This document shows positions 8,820-19,046 of a stretch of DNA of 64,000 nucleotides, piece by piece; the stretch's first letter is position 1; each line of letters starts with the position of its first letter. Under the pieces are notes generated by a model. The model was not told the origin of the DNA. It saw only the letters and a program-made list of their open reading frames with translations, and did not search any database. Both the position numbers and the translations under genes were made by a program. The stretch covers positions 1 to 64,000 of the forward strand of contig JAMDCA010000020.1 of assembly GCA_023489435.1 (NCBI GenBank), in the 5' to 3' direction. This DNA comes from Thermoplasmatota archaeon. Lineage in GTDB: Archaea; Thermoplasmatota; Thermoplasmata; Thermoplasmatales; Thermoplasmataceae.

Positions 8820-8997
8820 TTTTCCCTTTAGGATCCGCGTTCAATTAACTTCTATAACCTACTGAGGTTGCCATAACCCTCATCAAAATACTGGCAGAAC
8901 CCGCATTTCAATTGCTCAGAAAATTATTCTTACAGTGGACAGCTGTCAGAACAGTCTAAAGAACAAGGCATTTTAACCAGCAAGTGATTTTGATACA

Positions 8998-9390
8998 GTG
9001 GATGAGAAAGACTGGGCCATAATTGACATTCTGAGGCGCAATGCCAGAACCTCTAATTCAGACATAGGCAGGGAGCTTAATGTCTCAGAAGGCACCGTAA
9101 GAAAGAGAATTCAGAAGCTTCTTGACGAAGGTGCCATTAAGAAATTCACAGTTGTCCTGAGAAATGAGGGCGTGGAAGGGATGGTCCTCATCCGAACCGA
9201 CCCCAAGAGGGCAAAGGAATTGCTTGATTTCATAACAGACCGGTTTGACGAAGTTTATGAGTTCTCTGGTAGGTTTGACCTTGCAATACGTGTAAATTGC
9301 AAATCCCTGGAAGAGCTCAACAAGATTGTTGACGGGCTCAGGGAAATGGATGGGATCCGAAACACTGATACTATAATACGCCTGCATTGA
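8998..9390 (+). CDS. Lrp/AsnC-family transcriptional regulator (GTG start)
   Basis: WAIIDILRRNARTSNSDIGRELNVSEGTVRKRIQKLLDEGAIKKFTV plus RAM-type domain. Confidence 0.9.
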   Translation: MDEKDWAIIDILRRNARTSNSDIGRELNVSEGTVRKRIQKLLDEGAIKKFTVVLRNEGVEGMVLIRTDPKRAKELLDFITDRFDEVYEFSGRFDLAIRVNCKSLEELNKIVDGLREMDGIRNTDTIIRLH

Positions 9391-9450
9391 TAATTCCATC
9401 ATTCGATATAATTAAATATCAACTTTTTATGGGAAAAAGGAGGGAACTAC

Positions 9451-9720
9451 ATGGCAGAGGAAAACGTCATTTTCGTCGGAAAAAAACCAACAATGAACTA
9501 CGTACTAGCTGTTGTAACCCAGTTCAACAACAATGTTGACAGGATTACTATAAAAGCCCGTGGCAAAGCAATAAGCAAAGCCGTCGACATAGCAGAGATA
9601 ACACGTCATAAGTTCATTCAAAACGCAAAATACGAGAACATTAAGGTAGAAACAGAAAAACTCCAGGGAGAAAGGGGAGAGTCGAACGTTTCTTCCATAG
9701 AAATAACCCTCATAAGATGA
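9451..9720 (+). CDS. albA: DNA/RNA-binding chromatin protein Alba
   Basis: VIFVGKKPTMNYVLAVVTQFN...ITIKARGKAISKAVDIAEITRHKF. Confidence 0.95.
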   Translation: MAEENVIFVGKKPTMNYVLAVVTQFNNNVDRITIKARGKAISKAVDIAEITRHKFIQNAKYENIKVETEKLQGERGESNVSSIEITLIR

Positions 9721-9849
9721 TGCGGTGTTTTACGCCAACTCACATAATTTTCCTTTTTCAATCCTCATTGGCCTATTGCGAAAATTAGGAAAAAATAATT
9801 GGCAATCATTAAATGACCCGGTTAAATTAAGGCATGGTACAGTGAGCAC

Positions 9850-10833
9850 ATGAGAGACTTCCTGGATTGGAGCATCAGTTTGCATGGGAAGGTGGACGAG
9901 GTCAATGAGAGATTGCTTCTCGCGATCCGCACCGACCAGGAAGAATTATACAGGATGTCAAAGTACACCATTGAGGCTGGAGGAAAGAGATTCAGGCCCC
10001 TTCTCACCATTCTTGCATATGAGATAAGCAGTGAAGGCCACTACTCCAATATACTAGACCTTGCAGCCGGGTACGAACTTATACACACTGCAAGCCTCAT
10101 TCACGATGATATTATAGACAATGCTGCAACCAGGAGAGGAAGACCGACTCTCAACAACGTGGATGGCGTTGCAAATGCAATTGTTGTGGGCGATTACCTG
10201 TTTGCAAAGGCATATGAACTGGGGTCCAGGTATGGCACAGTAGTGTCAAAAATTATGGCAGATGCATCAAGCAGGCTCGCTGAAGGCCAGACACTGGAGG
10301 CTTTCAGCCTGGGAAATCTCGATCTGAGCGAAGAGACTTACCTGGAAATAATCAGCAACAAAACGGCGAGATTCTTCGAGGCATGCGCAATGGGTGCTAC
10401 CGTTGCTGCTGGAGCTGGAACGGCAATTTCCAATGCTCTGAGCAATTTTGCCTACAACCTGGGGATGGCTTTTCAGGTAACTGATGACATCCTGGACATA
10501 GTTGGCGATTCAAGTAAACTCGGTAAGCCTACATTCACGGACATAAGGCACAGTGCAATCACCCTGCCCCTTATACACACCCTGCGGAAGACAGATGCAA
10601 ATGGCAGGGATGAGCTTAAAAGAAAACTTCTGGAAGGGGAAAGCGGAGAGGTTGACATGAACCTTAAAAACCTCATGGTCGAGACCGGAGCAATCGATTA
10701 TTCATTTTCAGTTGCGAAAAGGTATTCTCAGATTGCCCTGGAATCCCTCAAGGACACTGGTAAGTCACCGGACCTTAATCTTCTAATGGAACTTGCCATG
10801 ATTGTCATTGAAAGAATAGAGGAACTCAGCTAA
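9850..10833 (+). CDS. Polyprenyl (geranylgeranyl/farnesyl) diphosphate synthase
   Basis: GGKRFRP, SLIHDDIIDNAATRRGRPT (first Asp-rich motif), AFQVTDDILDIVGD (second). Confidence 0.93.
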   Translation: MRDFLDWSISLHGKVDEVNERLLLAIRTDQEELYRMSKYTIEAGGKRFRPLLTILAYEISSEGHYSNILDLAAGYELIHTASLIHDDIIDNAATRRGRPTLNNVDGVANAIVVGDYLFAKAYELGSRYGTVVSKIMADASSRLAEGQTLEAFSLGNLDLSEETYLEIISNKTARFFEACAMGATVAAGAGTAISNALSNFAYNLGMAFQVTDDILDIVGDSSKLGKPTFTDIRHSAITLPLIHTLRKTDANGRDELKRKLLEGESGEVDMNLKNLMVETGAIDYSFSVAKRYSQIALESLKDTGKSPDLNLLMELAMIVIERIEELS

Positions 10834-11018
10834 TCATTTTCCTGATTTTCTGCACCGCTGTTAATTTCCTTCCTAAACTTTTCAATGTCTTTGGGCTTTA
10901 CTTCAAGTACAAAAGTACCTTCGTATCCGCAATCATTGCAGCGGTAGATTGCTCCTATGAGCCCACCTGCGATCCAGTAAACATGGGTTGAGGCACATTT
11001 AGGGCAAATCTTGACCAT
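10830..11018 (-). CDS. Zinc-ribbon protein
   Basis: MVKICPKCASTHVYWIAGGLIGAIYRCNDCGYEGTFVLEV; CxxC...CxxC. Longer ORF to 11141 possible. Confidence 0.7.
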   Translation of the reverse strand: MVKICPKCASTHVYWIAGGLIGAIYRCNDCGYEGTFVLEVKPKDIEKFRKEINSGAENQEND

Positions 11019-11178
11019 TTCAGGTGTTTTCAAAAATTTACCTACAATACATGCCATGTGATGAAACCACATAACAGTTCTCAGCGGATTCATATGGTTA
11101 AATGTGGGCAAATCTAATTCAATTATCAACTGATATGCCATAAATAAAGCCGCTTATGAGAAAAACTATTGCTTATGC

Positions 11179-12747
11179 ATGCCTTTCAGTGTTATGAGCG
11201 GACAGAATTTTGACAGTTTCAGAGAGGGCACTCTTAATGCCTTGGGGTTGAAGGGACTGAATTCCGGAATATTTGACGGACAATGGAAGGATTTGAAGGG
11301 AAGGAATGTGTACAAATCTTCAAGTCCCGTAGATGGAAAACACATTGCTGACCTGACACTGGCAAACAGGGAAGATTTTGATTCAATAGTAAGGAACTCA
11401 CGTAAGATATTCGAGGAATGGAGAGAATATACGGCTCCGCGGAGAGGGGAGATAATACGATCCCTTGGCGACCTTCTCGTGAGGAAGAAAAAGGAACTTG
11501 GCGCCCTTGTTACTTTGGAAGTTGGAAAAACACCATCCGAAGGTGAAGGTGAAATACAGGAAATGATCGACGTTGCTTACTTCGCTTCCGGCCTCTCGAG
11601 GCAGCTTTATGGTCTGACCATGGGAAGTGAGAGGCCATTTCACAGGCTCTATGAGCAATGGGTACCTCTGGGTCCCGTAGGCATCATAAGTGCTTTCAAC
11701 TTCCCAGCCGCAGTGTGGTCATGGAATTCCATGATTGCGGCAGTGTGCGGAGACACTGCGATCTGGAAACCGTCAACAAAGGCTGCACTTGTAGCCACAG
11801 GCGTAATGCATGCGGTTTCAGAGGCACTCAGTGATCTTGGGGCACCGCAGATATTCAGCCTTATGGTCAGCAGGGGAAACGAAGGAGGAGAATGGATATC
11901 AAACGAACCTGGAATTCCACTGGTTTCATTCACCGGTTCCACAAATACGGGAAGAAACCTTTACCAGAAGGTCTCTTCCAGAATGGGGAGATCTATTCTG
12001 GAGCTGGGAGGGAACAATGCTGCCATCGTTACGGAGAAGAGTGACATGAATGTGGCACTGAAGGGTGTGGCTTTCGGAGCTTTGGCAACTGCCGGCCAGA
12101 GATGTACCAGCACCAGGCGGGTAATTATACAGGATTCCATCTACGAAGAGTTTGTTGGAAAACTGCAGAAGGTGTACTCCAACGTCAAGATAGGTAACCC
12201 CAACGACCCTGGAGTACTGGTAGGCCCGCTTATCGACGGAAAGGCAGTGAAAACATACCTGGATGCAATAGAAACTGCCAGAAAGCAGGGCGGAAAAGTC
12301 CTCCATCAGGGGAAATCTATGAAAATTCAGGGACTAGAGGAAGGCAATTATGTTTCACCGACAATAGTTGAAGCTAAGCAGGACATGCCAATAGTCAAGG
12401 TGGAGACTTTCGGGCCTCTCCTTTACGTTTTCAAATACCACTCCTTTGACGAAGCCCTGAAAATGCATAACGATGTTCCACAGGGCCTTTCCTCTGCTAT
12501 TTTTACAACCGATATTCGAGAAGAAGAGGAATTCCTTTCGGCCAGAGGCTCAGACTGCGGAATTGCAAACGTCAATACGAGCACAGCGGGAGCTGAAATA
12601 GGCGGTGCCTTTGGCGGAGAGAAGGAAACCGGCTATGGCAGGGAGAGTGGAACTGATTCCTGGAAAGCATACATGAGGCGCCAAACCGTTACAAAGAACT
12701 TCGGAAAGGACGTTCCACTATCTCAGGGTGTTAAGTTCGACGTATAA
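11179..12747 (+). CDS. Aldehyde dehydrogenase (ALDH7-like)
   Basis: PLGPVGIISAFNFPAAVWSWN, ILELGGNNAAIV, ATAGQRCTSTRR catalytic Cys, ESGTDSWKAYMRRQT C-terminus. Confidence 0.9.
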   Translation: MPFSVMSGQNFDSFREGTLNALGLKGLNSGIFDGQWKDLKGRNVYKSSSPVDGKHIADLTLANREDFDSIVRNSRKIFEEWREYTAPRRGEIIRSLGDLLVRKKKELGALVTLEVGKTPSEGEGEIQEMIDVAYFASGLSRQLYGLTMGSERPFHRLYEQWVPLGPVGIISAFNFPAAVWSWNSMIAAVCGDTAIWKPSTKAALVATGVMHAVSEALSDLGAPQIFSLMVSRGNEGGEWISNEPGIPLVSFTGSTNTGRNLYQKVSSRMGRSILELGGNNAAIVTEKSDMNVALKGVAFGALATAGQRCTSTRRVIIQDSIYEEFVGKLQKVYSNVKIGNPNDPGVLVGPLIDGKAVKTYLDAIETARKQGGKVLHQGKSMKIQGLEEGNYVSPTIVEAKQDMPIVKVETFGPLLYVFKYHSFDEALKMHNDVPQGLSSAIFTTDIREEEEFLSARGSDCGIANVNTSTAGAEIGGAFGGEKETGYGRESGTDSWKAYMRRQTVTKNFGKDVPLSQGVKFDV

Positions 12748-12818
12748 TTTCCCACATTTTTATTATTGGTAGTAATTTTTTTATCATTAATCATTTTGAA
12801 GTCGGTCATTATGAGCAA

Positions 12819-13643
12819 ATGCTGCAGATGGAAACTTCAAGCATTACTGAATTGAAATTTGTCAAGTCCGTAGAGGTTGTGCCCGCAAAGAACCTCGACA
12901 TTGAAGATTTCAGGCAGGCTGCTTCACTTTTATCGGATGTTGCGGATGTGGTCACAGCACCGGAAAATCCCATGGGAATGCCGGGAATCGATCCTATCAT
13001 TTCCACCTATCTCATCGCTAAGGAATACAACCTCATAGCAATGCCCCACCTTACTCCAAGAGACAAGAACCGGCTTTTTATCCATTCACAGGTAATCACT
13101 GCCCTGAAAATCGGCATCAGGAACTTCTTTGTCATTGGTGGCGATCCCATAAGCAAGAAGCTTGACTCTAAGGAAGTCAGGGAAATAGATGTACTGCAGA
13201 CAATCAACACAATAAGGCAGTCTGAAGTTTTCCTGAAGGAACCTTTTCCAAAGGTGGGAATCGGATCCGCGTTCAACCCCTACAGGGAAGTGGAGCAGGA
13301 GATTCTTGCAAAGAAGCTTGAAAACGGTTCAAATTTCTTCATAAGCCAGATCATCTTTGAGGCGGAACACCTGAAAAAGGACTGGATACGAAACAGATCC
13401 TTCAGGCTGTCTGCAGGCTTCATGCCCCTTACAAGGAAGAGCCAGATTGAAGGGATAAAGAAGATGGGGGTAAGATTTTCAGAGGAAACGCTCAAAAAAC
13501 TTGACCAGGCTGAAGACATTACAGCAACTTCCACAAGGTTGATCCTGGACGCATTCGATGAAGCCAGGGAATATGTTGACGGCATTCACGTAATGCCTTT
13601 GGGCAACAACAGGCTTGCAAAACAGATATTGGAGAGTATATAG
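12819..13643 (+). CDS. Methylenetetrahydrofolate reductase family protein
   Basis: VEVVPAKNLDIEDF, MPHLTPRDKNR, NFFVIGGDP, SQIIFEAEHL, AGFMPLTRK. Confidence 0.85.
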   Translation: MLQMETSSITELKFVKSVEVVPAKNLDIEDFRQAASLLSDVADVVTAPENPMGMPGIDPIISTYLIAKEYNLIAMPHLTPRDKNRLFIHSQVITALKIGIRNFFVIGGDPISKKLDSKEVREIDVLQTINTIRQSEVFLKEPFPKVGIGSAFNPYREVEQEILAKKLENGSNFFISQIIFEAEHLKKDWIRNRSFRLSAGFMPLTRKSQIEGIKKMGVRFSEETLKKLDQAEDITATSTRLILDAFDEAREYVDGIHVMPLGNNRLAKQILESI

Positions 13644-14564
13644 ATGGCAGAAATACTTAAACTGACATATGGAATATTTCCGAAAACAGAAAAGCTCAGA
13701 GTGAGGGTAGGCAGATGGGAGAGGAAAATCCTGCCGGCAAGGGAACTTGAAGATCTAATCAGGGAAGAAACTGAAGCATTCCAGAAACTTGCAAGGGAAA
13801 ACAGGATTTCCGCATTCACTGACCCACTGTTCAACTGGTATGATATTTTCAGGCCACTGTCGCTTCTGTCCGGAGGGATAGAGCTTGGGCCACTTACGAG
13901 ATATGGGGAAACCAACACGTTCTACAGGCTACCGGAGGTCAGAGGACCCCTTTCCCTGAACGGGACCCCTTGGGAATATAAGGAGCTCGGTGAGAATCCT
14001 CCCCTGCCACTTTACCACGTTGACCAGGGTGCAGACCAGCTGGCCTTTGTTCCAGGGCCTGTAACCTTCTTCCATTTCTGTGGGAATGTGGCTGCAGAAA
14101 GTTTTGGGAATTTCTCTGAACAGCTTGGGAGATTTTACAGCCAGGCTCTGGCCAAATTCAAGTTCAAAAAGTTCCTGGTTTTTGAGTCGGTTCCACTTGG
14201 GGATAAAGATCTCGGGCCATTTTACAAATCAGTGGACCCTGAAAAAACCATTCTGGTAACTACAGGAAAACTTGAAGGCAAGACACTTGCCTCGGCCGGC
14301 AAAAAATTCCATTCCGTTGTGACAGGGGATGAAAGTGGTAATATCAGAACTGCAGCCAAATATTCAGCCATTCCGGGCCTAGCTCTCATAGATGCCCACA
14401 ATACAAAGCTGGAAGACCCCAAGGCAATCACTAATAAGGCAAATGACCTTGGAAAGGAGCACGGCATAAACAGGCTCTATGTTACCCACTCTGATTATCT
14501 CGACTTCTTCCCGAGGGAGATCGCAGAGAAAAAGGTCCAGCTCATAGGGAAAATAGGTGAGTAA
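13644..14564 (+). CDS. MetE-like N-terminal-domain protein (split methionine synthase component)
   Basis: Starts right after MTHFR stop and overlaps the MetE catalytic gene; VPGPVTFFHFCGNV and RPLSLLSGGIELGPLTRYGETNTFYR resemble MetE-type barrels. Confidence 0.7.
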   Translation: MAEILKLTYGIFPKTEKLRVRVGRWERKILPARELEDLIREETEAFQKLARENRISAFTDPLFNWYDIFRPLSLLSGGIELGPLTRYGETNTFYRLPEVRGPLSLNGTPWEYKELGENPPLPLYHVDQGADQLAFVPGPVTFFHFCGNVAAESFGNFSEQLGRFYSQALAKFKFKKFLVFESVPLGDKDLGPFYKSVDPEKTILVTTGKLEGKTLASAGKKFHSVVTGDESGNIRTAAKYSAIPGLALIDAHNTKLEDPKAITNKANDLGKEHGINRLYVTHSDYLDFFPREIAEKKVQLIGKIGE

Positions 14565-15606
14565 AATGTCAGAAAATCTCTTTATAACCCAGGAAATAGG
14601 AAGCTTCAGAAAACCAGATTATCTAAGCAAGAAATTCCACACCATTGAGGGGCAGAAGGAATTCTTCGACCTTGCAAGGAAGGCAACAGTTGAGACCATT
14701 GACCTGTTCGAAAAGTCCGGGCTGGACAACCTTGGAGTAGGAGGGGAGATGTTCAGGTGGGAGATGTATGAGCATCTTGCTGCAAACGTTGGCGGCCTGG
14801 AATTCTACGGAATGGTAAGGTCTTTTGACAACAGATATTACAAGAAAGGGAGTGTTGTATCCAAAATTACAAGAAAGAACCCTTTTCATGTCGAAGAGCT
14901 TGAATATGTGCTTTCCCGGACAAAAGGGAAGCTAAAGGTACCAATTACCGGGCCATATACCATGATGGACTGGTCCTTCAATGAATATTATAAAGACAGG
15001 AGAGAGCTGGCAAACGCCTATGCAGACGTCATAAACCAGGAAATCAGGGCACTGAAAAAAGTATGGGAAAAGGCCAGAGGCAATGAGACACTGGAGATAC
15101 AGATCGACGAGCCAGCAGCCACTACCCATCCGGGAGAAATGGACATTGTTACTGAATCAGTCAACAGGTCATTCCAGGGGATAAGCGCCATAGAGCCGAC
15201 AATACATGTCTGTTACAGCGTGGATTACAGGTACCTTTACAACACTCTCCACGATCTGAAGGTTCAAGGCCTTAACCTTGAGTACGCAAACAGGGACAAA
15301 TACTCTGGAGGGACATCCATAGACCAGAGGCCAGGGTACGCTGATCTGAAGGCTTTCAACGAAGTAAACCAGACCCTTTCCGAGAAAAAATTCATCGGGC
15401 TTGGGGTTACTGACATACACGTGGACTTTGTTGAACCGGTTTCACTGATTAAGGACCGAATTGAGGCAGCAGTAAAACTTGTGGAGGATCCAAAGCTACT
15501 CAGGATTAACCCTGATTGCGGCCTCAGAACAAGGTCAAGGCAGATAGGATTCGACAAACTGAAAAATATGGTGGATGCAGTCAAGGATTTGAGAAAATCC
15601 TACTGA
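14557..15606 (+). CDS. Cobalamin-independent methionine synthase catalytic domain protein (archaeal MetE/core type)
   Basis: TQEIGSFRKPDYL, VPITGPYTMMDWSF, LEIQIDEPAATT, IHVCYS, LGVTDIHVD, LRINPDCGLRTR. Confidence 0.9.
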   Translation: MSKMSENLFITQEIGSFRKPDYLSKKFHTIEGQKEFFDLARKATVETIDLFEKSGLDNLGVGGEMFRWEMYEHLAANVGGLEFYGMVRSFDNRYYKKGSVVSKITRKNPFHVEELEYVLSRTKGKLKVPITGPYTMMDWSFNEYYKDRRELANAYADVINQEIRALKKVWEKARGNETLEIQIDEPAATTHPGEMDIVTESVNRSFQGISAIEPTIHVCYSVDYRYLYNTLHDLKVQGLNLEYANRDKYSGGTSIDQRPGYADLKAFNEVNQTLSEKKFIGLGVTDIHVDFVEPVSLIKDRIEAAVKLVEDPKLLRINPDCGLRTRSRQIGFDKLKNMVDAVKDLRKSY

Positions 15607-18600
15607 AATCCAATTTTGCTTTTCTTTTTCGCAAACACTCTGTACCCCATGTATATGTAAAACCCAATGGCTCCCAATAGAACAAGGTTGACGCCCAGGT
15701 AGACAGGGTTGGCATAAGTTATTTTCACAACCTGGCTCTGGTAAACCTGCGAATTGCTAAGCCGAACCACCACTGACACATAATGGGTGCTTCCGGGGGT
15801 CAATCCGTCCAGGAAGGCATAGCTGGTATTCTGGGAAGTGACTGTCGTAATGCCCGGGCTCAGGAAATTCTGGTTGTTGGACACATACACCTGGTAAATT
15901 GAGAAATTCTGGCCTTTATACGGTGTCCATGAAATATAGCCAAAATAGAAAAGCAGAGGGAAGTAATGTGTTATGGAGACAGATTCTCCCGGTGCGACAG
16001 ATATCTTTGACGGGCTCATCCTGATGTTCAGTACGGTCGAAGACGTGATGTTAAGCGGGGTGCTGAAGTTGTCGTACATTTGTGCCGAAGCGCTGACATT
16101 GTACTTTCCTGTTGTAGGGTAGAGGAAATAATATCCAGTGGAGTTTGTGTAAGATGCATCAGTGGAATTTAACCTCACTAATGCACTTTCTAATGGGAAG
16201 GTATAAATTGCATCCGTCACTGTTCCGGAAAGAATGCTGAAAGGCGCCTTGCTAGGCATAAGGTTGGCCTGAAGGCTCTGATTCTCACCAGGTTGTAGCA
16301 TCAACTTTTCACTCTGGTTGGAATATCCTGCTGCTGAAACGTTAACAGTAACACTCCTCCCGGGCGAAATGCTTCCCACATGGTAACCTCCAGCCTGTGG
16401 AACAGTTACGTTGTCAAAGGTTACTGAAGCATTGGCATTGAACACAAATATGGAAAGGCTGACATTCATGGGGTTAAGTGTTTGGCTGATATTGTGAGAC
16501 CCTGAAAATGTGGAGGCTGCTCCATAAAATCCCGGGGCCGATGCACTTACGGGTGTGCTCAAATTCAAAGCTGGAATCTGCATGCCTGGTCCGCTGTATG
16601 CATAATTGTAGAAATAAAGTGCTGTTATTTCAGTTCCCGGAAAATCTGTGCCATTGATGGTATAGTTCACTGAAACATTGGCCAGATGGATGTCGGGCAG
16701 GGTTATGTTCCTGGTGACAGCATGCAGGACCCCACTTGAGGTGTATGTTGCATTAACGGTGAAGGATCCGCCATTTCTGACATCAAAGACGTTTGAATTA
16801 TGAGATACATTGCCAAGTGCCCAGCTAACTGTCCCTGAAACCCCACTTAGAGTGAATGTAACCTGTGAGGGATAACCATAACTCTGCTGGTAGGTTATTT
16901 CAGGCACAGGTTGTTCTGTGCTTCCAAGTAAAGGATTTTCTGCCTTATCTGAAGTGTAAAACTGGATCTGGCCGCCACTGTAAGTGGCATCTATGGTTGA
17001 ATAGGTCCCAGAGCCGATATAATCATAATGCTCAAAATATGCATATCCCGGTGAAAAAGAAGAGCTTCCATTGCTAATGGAAATTGAGCTGAAAGTGCCT
17101 GGGCTCATCACTGTCAGGTTTGTCTGGGATTCGAACTGTGAGCTTCCAATCATGGGGGGCATTCCACCTGAGAAGTTGAGAAATGCCGGAACGCTTCTGG
17201 TGAACCCATCACTGGTTGTAACTGAAACCGCATACGGATCAATGGAAATTCCCACATTGAAAAGGTTGAGTTTTTCTGAGAGTCCAGGAGGCATTGAATA
17301 GGTCTTTGTATACTGCCTGCCTGATTGTGCCAGCACAAGCATCAGGCTTTCGCCGCTGGAATTGAGTGTTACTCCGAATCTCACAAAATTGCGTGAACTA
17401 TGGTAAAAACCCACATAGTAAAATGTAGTGCCATTGTTAGCCATACCTTCCTGATTCGGGGTAAGGTTTAGGCTAGCAGATATGCTGGTTGCATTGTATG
17501 AACTTGTTCCGTTGAACAGGGCAAACCCGCCATATCCGTCTAACAGATTCTTTGATGCATTAATGAGTGATGCAACCCTGGGTGTGCCAAGACCTGTAAC
17601 CGGGTTCCAGTTTGGACCGTTCAGGTAGTATCCGTTTGTGCCTGACACGATCTGAGTGAAAGAACTGTTGTAAAGTTGCGTCCTTGCAATCTGGTACAGC
17701 AGGGGATTTATGGATGGGAGATGAACGCCCGCATTCTGTTCAATAAGGGCAACTACATCGGCCCATATGGGGGTCGCAACGCTTGTTCCCCCCACAATGT
17801 ATTGTCCTCCGCTGGATATCACGTACACTCCAGTGTACTTGTTTGCATCCATTGCTACATCTGGTACTCCTCTCTTCGTTCCGTTATACCCTTTTGCTGA
17901 TTGCCAGTAGGGCGTATTGAAAACCGTGCTGTAACCTCCACCGCTGCCATATGACTGCCCATTGACTACTCCTCCCCAGCCTGACTGCTGGAACCTATTG
18001 TTTACTGCGTAAAGAGAGGTTCCGCCCACGCTGGTTACATTTGGATCAGACGCAGGAAAATCAACACTGAGCTTGGACCCAGAGTAGGCTCCAGTATCGC
18101 CAGAGGCTGCGAGAACAGATATTCCCTCTGAGGCAGCCTGCGAGTACACCTTTGAATATACTAGCTCAGAATTTGCGGACATTCCAGTTTCAGGAGAACC
18201 CCAGCTCAGGGAGAGGATGTTCGCAAGGTGGTTTGAGACTGCATAACTTACCGTGTTCTGCAATTCATTGGTATAGTCCGAAGTCGAAACCAGCAGGACA
18301 ATTCTGGCAGCGGGTGCAAGTGCATGTGCCCACTCCACATCAGTGGAAGTCTCCATTGCCCAGGTGGCGTTGTAAGAAGCCGGTACTCCATTGGGATATT
18401 TAATCGACAGGTTCAGAGGAGGCAGTCCGTTGACTGCATCAAAGGCCTTGAGGTCGTAGCGGATATTTGGATTACCGTAAGCGTCGACAATTCCAATGGT
18501 AATGCCAGAACCATTGATCCCATGGGCAATTGGCCAGGTAAAATTGTAAGCCCGGGAAAGTACACTTGGGGTAAATGCGAAGGGGATGTTGATATTCTGG

Positions 18601-19007
18601 CCAACATAGGAGTAGTTCAGGGAAGGATTGACAACCGTTTGGTTTTCGTTGTAAAAGAAGTCGATTCCTGAATTAAAGGTAAGGGAACGAAGTGTACGGT
18701 CAACCGAATGGGCCAGCGTGCCAGGAATTGAGAAAGTCCAAAGGAGGCCAAATTTATGGGGTGTTATTCCAATGTGGCTCATGGCATTATCTGCCACAGC
18801 AATGTCATATGGATTGGAAGGTACGTATACCGTAAAATTGGCTTGCTGGGAAAAACTGGATCCGGTTGAGGATGAAAGTGAAAGCTGCGATATTGAAATA
18901 ACACCATGAGCTCCGGAAGATGATGGCATTATGATCATGGAACCGGTCAGCATGATAAATGCGAAAGCAATGGCAGCAATAGTATACCTGAACATCTGCC
19001 GGCTCAA
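15600..19007 (-). CDS. Secreted, C-terminally TM-anchored S53 (sedolisin/kumamolisin) protease with Ig/PEGA/FN3-like repeats
   Basis: METSTDVEWAHALAPAARIVL (Glu/Asp catalytic motif), VLAASGDTGAY, GGTSVATPIWADVVALIEQ (catalytic Ser), signal peptide and C-terminal TM. Confidence 0.9.
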   Translation of the reverse strand: MSRQMFRYTIAAIAFAFIMLTGSMIIMPSSSGAHGVISISQLSLSSSTGSSFSQQANFTVYVPSNPYDIAVADNAMSHIGITPHKFGLLWTFSIPGTLAHSVDRTLRSLTFNSGIDFFYNENQTVVNPSLNYSYVGQNINIPFAFTPSVLSRAYNFTWPIAHGINGSGITIGIVDAYGNPNIRYDLKAFDAVNGLPPLNLSIKYPNGVPASYNATWAMETSTDVEWAHALAPAARIVLLVSTSDYTNELQNTVSYAVSNHLANILSLSWGSPETGMSANSELVYSKVYSQAASEGISVLAASGDTGAYSGSKLSVDFPASDPNVTSVGGTSLYAVNNRFQQSGWGGVVNGQSYGSGGGYSTVFNTPYWQSAKGYNGTKRGVPDVAMDANKYTGVYVISSGGQYIVGGTSVATPIWADVVALIEQNAGVHLPSINPLLYQIARTQLYNSSFTQIVSGTNGYYLNGPNWNPVTGLGTPRVASLINASKNLLDGYGGFALFNGTSSYNATSISASLNLTPNQEGMANNGTTFYYVGFYHSSRNFVRFGVTLNSSGESLMLVLAQSGRQYTKTYSMPPGLSEKLNLFNVGISIDPYAVSVTTSDGFTRSVPAFLNFSGGMPPMIGSSQFESQTNLTVMSPGTFSSISISNGSSSFSPGYAYFEHYDYIGSGTYSTIDATYSGGQIQFYTSDKAENPLLGSTEQPVPEITYQQSYGYPSQVTFTLSGVSGTVSWALGNVSHNSNVFDVRNGGSFTVNATYTSSGVLHAVTRNITLPDIHLANVSVNYTINGTDFPGTEITALYFYNYAYSGPGMQIPALNLSTPVSASAPGFYGAASTFSGSHNISQTLNPMNVSLSIFVFNANASVTFDNVTVPQAGGYHVGSISPGRSVTVNVSAAGYSNQSEKLMLQPGENQSLQANLMPSKAPFSILSGTVTDAIYTFPLESALVRLNSTDASYTNSTGYYFLYPTTGKYNVSASAQMYDNFSTPLNITSSTVLNIRMSPSKISVAPGESVSITHYFPLLFYFGYISWTPYKGQNFSIYQVYVSNNQNFLSPGITTVTSQNTSYAFLDGLTPGSTHYVSVVVRLSNSQVYQSQVVKITYANPVYLGVNLVLLGAIGFYIYMGYRVFAKKKSKIGFQ

Positions 19008-19046
19008 ATGGTAAACCCTATTAATATATTCTGTGATAGCTAGAAG

